From Bacteroidia bacterium (GTDB lineage: Bacteria > Bacteroidota > Bacteroidia > J057): a DNA stretch of 64,000 nt. The stretch is from NCBI GenBank assembly GCA_041391665.1, contig JAWKNO010000001.1:1-64000 (forward strand), read 5' to 3'. Positions 1 through 6,717 of this stretch are shown piece by piece (position 1 is the stretch's first letter; each line of letters starts with the position of its first letter). The notes beneath the pieces were generated by a model. That model was given only the letters and a program-made list of their open reading frames with translations. It was not told where the DNA came from and did not search any database. Made by a program: the position numbers and the translations under genes.

Positions 1-2
1 GC

Positions 3-1310
3 ATTCTCACCACTCATGGTGGTATGACTTCTCACGCAGCGGTAGTTGCCCGCGGTATGGGCAAATGCTGTGTCTCCGGCGCAGGCGAATTGCACATTAG
101 CTATAAAGACCGCACGCTCACGATCGGCAATCAGGTACTCAAAGAAGGCGACTGGATTTCCATCAATGGTACCGCGGGTCATGTCTATAACGGCCAAATC
201 CGCACCAAAAAACCCGAACTAAGCGGAGATCTGGGTACGCTGATTACTATCGCCGAAAAATATTCCCGCATGGGTGTCTGGGCCAATGCCGATACCCCAC
301 ACGACGCACAGGTTGCCCGCAGTTTTGGCGCGCAGGGTATTGGTCTCTGCCGCACAGAACATATGTTTTTCCAGGAAGACCGGATTATGCTCATCCGCGA
401 GATGATTCTCGCCGATGATCTCAAAGGGCGACAGGAAGCCCTCCGGCAACTCCTGCCTATTCAGCGGGGCGATTTCGAAGGATTATTCGAAGCTATGAAC
501 GGGCTGCCGATTACCATTCGCCTCCTGGACCCACCGCTCCACGAATTCCTTCCTCATGAAGAAGAAAATCAGCGGGAAGTGGCAAAAGATATGGGCATTC
601 CCTTTGAAAAAATTAAGGATAAAGTAGAGGCACTTTCCGAACTCAACCCGATGCTGGGACTTCGCGGATGCCGACTGGGAAATCTTTTCCCCGAAATCAC
701 CGAAATGCAATCGCGTGCCATTATCGAAGCCGCGCTGAATATCCAGGCTAAAGGCATAAAAGTGATTCCCGAAATCATGGTTCCGCTCGTAACCACAGGT
801 CGCGAAATCGACATGCAGGCTGAAATCATTCACCGGGTAGCAAAAACTGTATTCGCAGAAAGAGGCGAAACCGTCAATTACCTCGTCGGTACGATGATCG
901 AAACGCCACGCGCAGCCATCGTCGCCGATAAAATCGCCGAACATGCAGATTTCTTCTCCTTCGGTACCAATGACCTTACGCAAATGACCTTCGGATTTTC
1001 ACGCGATGATATCGGAGAGTTCCTTCCATTTTATCTGAAAACCGGCATTCTTCGCGCTGACCCGTTCCAGTCTCTTGACGAATATGGCGTTGGTTATCTC
1101 ATCGCAGAAGCGGTGAAAAAAGGGCGGGAAACAAAAGAACATCTCCGAATCGGTATTTGCGGAGAACACGGCGGCGACCCCAAATCTATCGAATTGTGTG
1201 AAAATATCGGTCTTTCCTATGTCAGTTGTTCCCCTTACCGGGTGCCCATTGCAAGGCTGGCCGCAGCACAGGCTGCTATCAAAGCAGAAAAGGTAAAGGC
1301 AGTAGTCTGA
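3..1310 (+). CDS. ppdK: Pyruvate, phosphate dikinase, C-terminal part (5' end outside window)
   Basis: PPDK interconverts pyruvate + ATP + Pi and PEP + AMP + PPi in the cytoplasm. The frame is open from base 3 and the first ATG (24) is internal, so about half of the protein (family length near 900 residues) lies upstream. The fragment opens with the phosphohistidine swivel motif GGMTSHAAVVARG, whose His carries the phosphate. The PEP/pyruvate-binding TIM barrel follows, with EIMVPLV, GTMIETPRAA, SFGTNDLTQMTFGFSRDD and the catalytic-Cys loop GICGEHGGDP. The end (KAVV, then TGA) is normal for the family. A long inverted repeat lies just downstream, facing a convergent gene. PEP synthase or enzyme I of the PTS are less likely, because the barrel sequence and the GMGKCCVSG stretch are typical of PPDK. 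Confidence 0.96.
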   Translation: MLTTHGGMTSHAAVVARGMGKCCVSGAGELHISYKDRTLTIGNQVLKEGDWISINGTAGHVYNGQIRTKKPELSGDLGTLITIAEKYSRMGVWANADTPHDAQVARSFGAQGIGLCRTEHMFFQEDRIMLIREMILADDLKGRQEALRQLLPIQRGDFEGLFEAMNGLPITIRLLDPPLHEFLPHEEENQREVAKDMGIPFEKIKDKVEALSELNPMLGLRGCRLGNLFPEITEMQSRAIIEAALNIQAKGIKVIPEIMVPLVTTGREIDMQAEIIHRVAKTVFAERGETVNYLVGTMIETPRAAIVADKIAEHADFFSFGTNDLTQMTFGFSRDDIGEFLPFYLKTGILRADPFQSLDEYGVGYLIAEAVKKGRETKEHLRIGICGEHGGDPKSIELCENIGLSYVSCSPYRVPIARLAAAQAAIKAEKVKAVV

Positions 1311-1345
1311 TCACGATATCATTAGGATAACATAAAGTACGCGAA

Positions 1346-1398
1346 TAAGGCACGAGGGACACAAAGGATTCTGATTTCTTTGTGTCCCTCGTGCCTTA
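1346..1398. terminator. Perfect 21-bp inverted repeat between convergent genes
   Basis: The arms at 1346-1366 and 1378-1398 are exact reverse complements around an 11-nt loop. They lie 35 bp after the ppdK stop and 8 bp before the stop of the convergent gene. The position suits a bidirectional terminator, but no clear T-tract follows on either strand, and so long an exact stem is unusual for an ordinary terminator. It may instead be a copy of a dispersed palindromic element. Confidence 0.55.
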
Positions 1399-1406
1399 CT
1401 TAAATT

Positions 1407-1706
1407 TTATTCAATCAAAAGTGTAACGATGTCTCCTACTTTCAAAATGTTTACTATACCATTTTGCGACTCTTTTTTTGCTATTCTTTGCATTTCTTCA
1501 TTAGTAATATCCAATGGAATGGGTAAACTATTTGCCCGTAATCGGATAGTTTGCGCAAAATTATTAGTTTTGTTTTCAGGAGATAATGGATTCACTTCTA
1601 CAGTGAATGTAAATTTTCGCTCTGATAAATTATCAGATTTATATATCACTTCTCTATTTAAATACACTTTTGCACTTTTCATTTTGATAGATTTTTCAAT
1701 TAGCAC
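1407..1706 (-). CDS. Hypothetical protein, 99 aa
   Basis: I do not recognise a family. The product is small and soluble, without signal peptide or membrane segment, and alternates charged and hydrophobic residues as in a mostly beta-stranded domain. It ends with a hydrophobic strand (VGDIVTLLIE). The first ATG (1706) overlaps the end of the upstream gene by 11 bp, which suggests translational coupling; an alternative start is the ATG at 1682. It lies in an AT-rich patch with the two genes upstream and probably shares their transcript. Confidence 0.55.
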   Translation of the reverse strand: MLIEKSIKMKSAKVYLNREVIYKSDNLSERKFTFTVEVNPLSPENKTNNFAQTIRLRANSLPIPLDITNEEMQRIAKKESQNGIVNILKVGDIVTLLIE

Positions 1707-2091
1707 CGGGAAAAAACATATTTGAAACTTCTTTCAGGAAATTAGGAGAACTTAACAAAACTTTTTCGGGTGAAGCAGTTGTTTGAGTTCCGTTATCTCC
1801 GTCCACAATCAGAATATCAATTTTTACAGAACCAGCGATCTGAATATCTGGCCATTTCAGCATACCATCTCGCATGATTTGCTGAACAAGATTTAAGCCT
1901 ATTTCCTGCTGGGACAATATACCTGAAGTGAGCGGAACCATTATATCCTCATTGATTTCTTTGCCTAAAATTGAAATATTCCCGATTTCTTCACTCGGGT
2001 AGTGATTCAGATTAATCAGAAGAAAACATTTTTTTAGTATTCTTACCCGATACAAAAAATTGTCGTTCATGAATATATCAAAAGCTATCAT
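1696..2091 (-). CDS. Hypothetical protein, 131 aa
   Basis: No recognised family. The protein is predicted cytoplasmic: the N-terminus is mixed hydrophobic/basic but has no clean signal peptide. The middle (DIMVPLTSGILSQQEIGLNLVQQI) reads as a strand followed by an amphipathic helix. It overlaps the downstream gene by 11 bp and starts 60 bp after the Cys-rich lipoprotein-like gene, so the three probably form one minus-strand unit. AT-rich coding unlike ppdK and htpG on either side hints at an accessory origin. Confidence 0.5.
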   Translation of the reverse strand: MIAFDIFMNDNFLYRVRILKKCFLLINLNHYPSEEIGNISILGKEINEDIMVPLTSGILSQQEIGLNLVQQIMRDGMLKWPDIQIAGSVKIDILIVDGDNGTQTTASPEKVLLSSPNFLKEVSNMFFPGAN

Positions 2092-2151
2092 TATTGTAAA
2101 ATGTTAAGTTTGAAAGAAATATGCTTATTGAGTTCTATTCTCTAAAATCCT

Positions 2152-2635
2152 TTATAGAGTGGGTTCAATTGACCGGCACACTAGTAAACAACTCTGGTAA
2201 ATATCATAACAATATTCTGCTCCAATAAGAAGGCAAGCCAAATAACCAGCTGCACAAGCTACTTCACAAGCATTTATGTCCTCCGCATTATTTCCCAATG
2301 AATATCGCCCATTGATTCTTTGAAATCCATCTGTGCTTTCTATTAATCTGGTAATCTGTTCAGCATTCATCTGATCAAATGAATATTTCAATCTTAATAC
2401 TTCAATTTCAGAAATGATTTCACTTTCCTCCAGTGGCACGCCTTGATATATTGAAAAACTTAGCTTATCCATTACTTGAAGGAACCCGGAATCTTTGATC
2501 AAACGGTCAGCACTCACGTCCGATTTTGCAATATCATGCAAAATGGGGGGGGGCAACATTGTCAACACTACATGAAAATGCAATAAAGACGATACTGAGG
2601 AGAATGGAATGAGATGAAAAAAGTGGGTTTTTCAT
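2152..2635 (-). pseudogene. Cys-rich lipoprotein-like gene, frameshifted at a run of nine C (phase-variable or sequence error)
   Basis: Read from the ATG at 2635 the gene opens with a lipoprotein signal peptide (MKNPLFSS..., a hydrophobic core, lipobox AFSC). After the coding-strand run of nine C (2545-2553) this frame ends at once (HFA-stop). The long downstream frame, open to 2152, continues as ILHDIAKSDVSADRL... and would join the signal peptide exactly if the run had eight (or eleven) C. The tail has six Cys in the mirror-symmetric spacing C-x3-C-x6-C-x7-C-x6-C-x3-C, as in a disulfide-stapled helical hairpin. The open frame alone could start at the ATG at 2583 (143 aa), but would then lack any export signal, which suits a Cys-rich protein poorly. 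Function unknown. Confidence 0.6.
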
Positions 2636-2779
2636 AATCTTTAATTTAAGGTTAAAAAATCTGACGAGAACCCAATAAGCATATCTATCATCTAATATAC
2701 GAAATATGAAATAAAATCAACTGACACGGTGAATAAAACTCCTACTTTTTATCAGTTAATTATTAATCCACCCTGCCAC

Positions 2780-2812
2780 TTTGTCATAAAAATGCCGGAG
2801 GTATTAAATTTG
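2780..2812 (+). promoter_or_regulatory. Bacteroidota-type promoter of htpG
   Basis: TTTG (2780-2783), a 21-nt spacer and TAAATTTG (2805-2812) match the Bacteroidota primary sigma consensus TTTG-N19-21-TAnnTTTG. Transcription would begin near 2819, leaving a leader of about 45 nt before the ATG at 2863. No CIRCE-like operator was seen. Confidence 0.7.
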
Positions 2813-2862
2813 CAATCAGTTCTGTGAACTGATTATTACAAACTTATACATCGTTTAGATTT

Positions 2863-4719
2863 ATGGAAAGAGGCAATATATCCGTCAGTACCGAAAACAT
2901 TTTCCCCATCATCAAAAAATCGCTGTACTCCGAACAGGAGATTTTTTTGCGTGAACTTATATCCAATGCTGTTGATGCTACCCAAAAACTGAAGTTTCTC
3001 TCCACCAAAGGAGAATTTCAGGGCGAACTGGGGGATCTGAAGATCAAAGTAAAACTGGACAAAGAAGCAAAAACCCTGACGGTAAGCGACGCCGGCCTTG
3101 GGATGACTGGTGATGAAGTAAAAAAATACCTCAATCAGGTAGCTTTCTCCGGAGCGGAAGAATTTTTGAAAAAATTTCAGGACGCCAAAGAGAAAGAAGA
3201 TATCATCGGCCGGTTTGGCCTCGGTTTTTATTCGGCTTTTATGGTAGCCGCTCAGGTTGAAGTGGTTTCCAGATCATGGCAGGACGGGGCAGAAGCTGTA
3301 CGCTGGGTATGCGATGGCACCACAGAGTTCACGCTTGACTCCGGAGAAAGAGAAACACGCGGAACCGATGTCATCCTTCACATCGCAGAAGGCGAAGAAG
3401 AATACCTCGAAACAGCCCGCATCAGCAATATCCTCGACCGGTTTTGCAAATTCCTCCCGATTGAGATTGAATTTGAAGATTCGGTCATCAACAATCCGCA
3501 TCCCCTTTGGAAAAAAGCTCCTTCCGACCTCGAAGATAAAGACTACCAGGATTTCTTCCGCGAACTTTACCCCTATGCTGAAGAGCCATTGTTCTGGATT
3601 CATCTGAATGTGGATTATCCTTTTAACCTGACCGGGGTTCTCTATTTTCCTAAAATTCGTCAGGATATTGATCCGAGAAAAAACAATATTCAACTGTATT
3701 CCCGTCAGGTATTTATCACCGATGAGGTAAGCCAGATTGTTCCCGATTATCTGATGTTGCTGCAGGGGGTTATCGACTCGCCCGATATTCCGCTCAACGT
3801 TTCCCGGAGCTATTTGCAGGGAGATTCCAGCGTAAAACAAATCAGCAGCTATATCACCCGGAAAGTAGCAGACAAATTGCACGAAATCTATAAAGAAGAC
3901 CGGGGTAAATTCGAAGAAAAATGGCGCGATATCTCTGTATTTGTCAAATACGGGATGATCACCGACGACAAATTCTACGAAAAAGCTGACAAGTTCTGCC
4001 TGCTGGAAAATGTAAATGGCAACCTTTATTCTCTGTCAGAATACAAAGACAAAATTTCGCCCAAACAGACAGACAAAGACGGAAATCTCGTATATCTCTA
4101 CGCTACGGACAAACGCATTCAAGATATGTTTATCCACGCGGCAGAGGAAAAAGGATACGACATACTGCATATGAATGGTGTCATCGACGCTCATTTTATC
4201 CAGCAACTTGAGCGCAAGTTTGAGAAAACCCGCTGGGTCAGAGTGGATTCCGACACACTGGAAAAACTGATTCCAAAGGAAGTCGCAGATTCAGCAGAAG
4301 AAAAACCCAAAAAGGGCAAAAAGAAAGCTACCGATCGCATGCTTTCCGAGGATGAAGAGAAAAAAATCAAAGAAAGTTTTGAAAAAGCCGTTTCCGGAAA
4401 ACAAGGACTGAACATTGTTACTGATCGGCTGGGAACAACACAACTGCCGGTGTTGATCACCCGCCCCGAGTTTATGCGGAGGATGAAAGAAATGGCGGCT
4501 GTAGGCGGAGGCGGTATGAGTTATTTTGGAGAAATGCCAGACTCGGTAAATGTAGTGGTAAATACCCAGCACCCGCTGGTACAGAGCATTGCCGACGCAG
4601 AAGAAGATTCGGGCATGGCAAAACAACTGCTCGATCTCGCTTTGCTCTCGCAAAATATGCTTGAAGGAAGAGAACTTACAGACTTCATCAAACGCAGCGT
4701 CGAAATGCTGCAAAAATAA
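2863..4719 (+). CDS. htpG: Molecular chaperone HtpG (Hsp90)
   Basis: Cytosolic ATP-dependent Hsp90 chaperone of 618 residues, normal bacterial length. The N-terminal GHKL ATPase domain shows the Hsp90 signature (SLYSEQEIFLRELISNA, with catalytic Glu and Mg-binding Asn), then DAGLGMT and the lid-end motif GRFGLGFYSAFMV. The middle domain has the family stretch RQDIDPRKNNIQLYSRQVFI and the arginine region SRSYLQGD. The C-terminal dimerisation domain follows a charged linker (residues about 470-500, KKGKKK). It stands alone with its own promoter and ends in a clear terminator facing a convergent gene. Start chosen at the only ATG that keeps the beginning MERGNISVSTENIFPII. Confidence 0.97.
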   Translation: MERGNISVSTENIFPIIKKSLYSEQEIFLRELISNAVDATQKLKFLSTKGEFQGELGDLKIKVKLDKEAKTLTVSDAGLGMTGDEVKKYLNQVAFSGAEEFLKKFQDAKEKEDIIGRFGLGFYSAFMVAAQVEVVSRSWQDGAEAVRWVCDGTTEFTLDSGERETRGTDVILHIAEGEEEYLETARISNILDRFCKFLPIEIEFEDSVINNPHPLWKKAPSDLEDKDYQDFFRELYPYAEEPLFWIHLNVDYPFNLTGVLYFPKIRQDIDPRKNNIQLYSRQVFITDEVSQIVPDYLMLLQGVIDSPDIPLNVSRSYLQGDSSVKQISSYITRKVADKLHEIYKEDRGKFEEKWRDISVFVKYGMITDDKFYEKADKFCLLENVNGNLYSLSEYKDKISPKQTDKDGNLVYLYATDKRIQDMFIHAAEEKGYDILHMNGVIDAHFIQQLERKFEKTRWVRVDSDTLEKLIPKEVADSAEEKPKKGKKKATDRMLSEDEEKKIKESFEKAVSGKQGLNIVTDRLGTTQLPVLITRPEFMRRMKEMAAVGGGGMSYFGEMPDSVNVVVNTQHPLVQSIADAEEDSGMAKQLLDLALLSQNMLEGRELTDFIKRSVEMLQK

Positions 4720-4725
4720 AAAAAG

Positions 4726-4753
4726 AAACCCCGGCCTTCCAGTCGGGGTTTTT
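4726..4753 (+). terminator. Rho-independent terminator of htpG
   Basis: Perfect 8-bp stem AAACCCCG/CGGGGTTT (4726-4733 with 4744-4751), a 10-nt loop and a T-tract to 4753, preceded by an A-rich stretch. It starts 6 bp after the htpG stop; with the A-tract it could also serve the convergent gene ending at 4781. Confidence 0.85.
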
Positions 4754-4780
4754 GCCTTAATGTAAGGATGTCAGGGAAGT

Positions 4781-5158
4781 TTAGCGCACCACGATAAATT
4801 CGCCGTGAATGGTTTCTTTCGATCCCGAACCAGCGGCTTCAAAGGATATCGTGTAAGAATAATGCCCTTCGGGTACAGGGTCTCCGTTAAAGGAACCGTC
4901 CCAACCCTTTTCAATTTCTTTGCTTTCGTGAAGGAGATGGCTCGCTTCATCGAAAATCTGCAAGGTGTAGTCCTTCAGTTCGCATTGCAGCTGAACTGTA
5001 AAATAATCATTGATCCCGTCTCCATTGGGGGAAATCGCCCTTGGAATATAGGTGAGACAGGAGCCGTGGTCTTCTCCAGGCGTTGCCGGCTGGGAAAGGA
5101 TGGTATAGGAATTTAGGGAGCAAAGAACGAATAGCAGAGTCACTACTAATTTGTTCAT
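4781..5158 (-). CDS. Secreted protein made almost only of a T9SS type B (CHU_C) sorting domain
   Basis: 125 residues from the chosen ATG (5158), which starts a typical signal peptide (MNKLVVTLLFVLCSLNS...). An in-frame ATG ten codons upstream would bury it. After about 20 residues of linker with one Cys the rest is one gliding-motility-associated C-terminal domain: YIPRAISPNGDGINDYFTV, a central YTLQIFDEASHLL strand pair, KGWDGSFNGDPVPEGHYSYTI and a final strand ending in VR. In known proteins this domain guides a large cargo through the T9SS and onto the surface; here there is practically no cargo. It may be a small surface protein or a remnant. A -7-like box TATATTTG sits at 5188-5195. Confidence 0.85.
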   Translation of the reverse strand: MNKLVVTLLFVLCSLNSYTILSQPATPGEDHGSCLTYIPRAISPNGDGINDYFTVQLQCELKDYTLQIFDEASHLLHESKEIEKGWDGSFNGDPVPEGHYSYTISFEAAGSGSKETIHGEFIVVR

Positions 5159-5187
5159 CGTTTTTGTTTTGGTGAAAAGCGATAACA

Positions 5188-5195
5188 CAAATATA
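5188..5195 (-). promoter_or_regulatory. Candidate -7 box upstream of the small CHU_C gene
   Basis: The minus strand reads TATATTTG, an exact TAnnTTTG match, 30 bp before the ATG at 5158. No good -33 TTG/TTTG is found at the usual distance, so the call is tentative. Confidence 0.4.
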
Positions 5196-5290
5196 ATGTA
5201 TGCTTAATATCATTCTTATATAACCCCGCTGAACGGGGAAAAATCCCGCATGAATGAACCATTTGTAACCATTAATGAATAGAGATTTTT

Positions 5291-5298
5291 TACCTTTG
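5291..5298 (+). promoter_or_regulatory. Candidate -7 box abutting the start of the DprE1-like gene
   Basis: TACCTTTG matches TAnnTTTG and ends five bases before the GTG at 5304. A TTTG at 5262-5265 is 25 nt upstream, longer than usual. If used, the transcript would be almost leaderless. Confidence 0.4.
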
Positions 5299-5303
5299 CC
5301 TGT

Positions 5304-6620
5304 GTGAAAAAAACTACAACCAATTGGGGTAAATATCCTGTGGCAGAAGGCCCGCTGATTTCATTCCGTGAGGGGATGAAACCGGTGGAAAGTCACTGGA
5401 TAACCCGCGGAATGGGCAGGTGTTACGGAGATTCTTCGCTGGGGGAAACGATGTTTTCCAGCCTGAAAATGAATCGTTTTCTGGCCTTCGATCCGGAGGC
5501 GGGAATCCTCACGTGCGAGTCCGGCGTTACGTATGAAGACATTCTGGAAACCTTTGTCCCAAAGGGCTGGTTTCCGCCCGTCACACCCGGAACCAAGTTT
5601 GTCTCCATGGGCGGTGCACTCGCTTCTGATGTTCACGGCAAAAACCACCATCGCGAGGGCTCCATTTCCCGTTACATATCTTCCTTCGATCTTTTGTTGC
5701 ATGACGGCAGGATCATCACCTGTTCCCGACAGCAAAATGCAGATATTTTCTATGCCACGGCAGGCGGCATGGGGCTGACCGGGATGATCCTCCGGCTTAC
5801 CATTCAGCTAAAGCGCATCGAAACCTCCGCCATACGGATGGACTCGGTGAAAGCCGCCAATCTGGAGGAAATTCTCGGCATGTTTGACCGCTTTGAAGCG
5901 GACACCTACTCGATGGCGTGGATAGACTGCCTCTCCGGAGGAAAAAGGGTAGGGCGGAGCATCATGATGAAAGGAGAACACGCCAGCCAGGCAGAAGTCA
6001 CAGGCACAGCCTGGGAAAAGACCCCTTTGTCCATTCCCAAAAAGTTGAAACTCACCGTGCCATTCGATTTCCCCGGATTTGTGCTCAACCGGTTTTCGAT
6101 CCAGGCGTTCAACACCCTGTATTACCACAAACAACTGCGCAAAGAGCGGAGAATCATCACCGACTACGACACCTTCTTTTATCCACTTGACGCCATTCAC
6201 CACTGGAACCGCATTTACGGGAAAAGAGGATTTACCCAGTACCAGTTGGTCATTCCCAAAGCCGCAGGCGAAAAAGGTATAAAACTCATCCTCGACACCT
6301 TGCGGCAGGCAGGTATGGGATCATTTCTCGCCGTATTAAAACTGCTGGGCAACAGCGAAGGGCTGATTTCCTTTCCGATGGAAGGATATACTTTGACGCT
6401 GGACTTCCCGATTGAGCAGCGGCTGTTTCCCTTCCTCGACCGGCTCGACCAGATTGTAATGGATTTTGGCGGACGGATATACCTCACCAAAGACGTGCGT
6501 ATGCCCGCTGAGGTATTTGCAAAAACCTATCCGGCCCTGCCGGAGTTTCGCCGCATTGTGCGCGCACTCGACCCGGAGGGGAGAGTAAGGTCGTTGCAGT
6601 CGGAGAGGTTGGGGGTTTAG
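5304..6620 (+). CDS. FAD-binding oxidoreductase, DprE1-like (VAO family)
   Basis: 438 residues. The N-terminal FAD-binding domain has GMGRCYGDSS, SGVTYEDILE and the pyrophosphate loop PGTKFVSMGGALASDVHGKN, all typical of the DprE1/alditol oxidase group, followed by ATAGGMGLTGMIL. The C-terminal half is the substrate domain (YQLVIPKAAG, LTLDFPIE, YLTKDVRM). DprE1 oxidises decaprenylphosphoryl-ribose during arabinan synthesis in actinobacteria; in Bacteroidota relatives the substrate is unknown, but a polyprenyl-linked or free sugar is likely. No DprE2-like reductase is adjacent. The start is GTG (5304) directly after a -7-like box; the first ATG, about 24 codons in, would still keep the FAD fold. 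Confidence 0.85.
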   Translation: MKKTTTNWGKYPVAEGPLISFREGMKPVESHWITRGMGRCYGDSSLGETMFSSLKMNRFLAFDPEAGILTCESGVTYEDILETFVPKGWFPPVTPGTKFVSMGGALASDVHGKNHHREGSISRYISSFDLLLHDGRIITCSRQQNADIFYATAGGMGLTGMILRLTIQLKRIETSAIRMDSVKAANLEEILGMFDRFEADTYSMAWIDCLSGGKRVGRSIMMKGEHASQAEVTGTAWEKTPLSIPKKLKLTVPFDFPGFVLNRFSIQAFNTLYYHKQLRKERRIITDYDTFFYPLDAIHHWNRIYGKRGFTQYQLVIPKAAGEKGIKLILDTLRQAGMGSFLAVLKLLGNSEGLISFPMEGYTLTLDFPIEQRLFPFLDRLDQIVMDFGGRIYLTKDVRMPAEVFAKTYPALPEFRRIVRALDPEGRVRSLQSERLGV

Positions 6621-6717
6621 GACGAGACTGAGATTAAAGCCTATCAATTGAAAATTCTTCTCAGCATGGTTCTGATGAAAGAGGGTAAAGGAACCCTGGT
6701 ATATCTGAGGTACTGGC

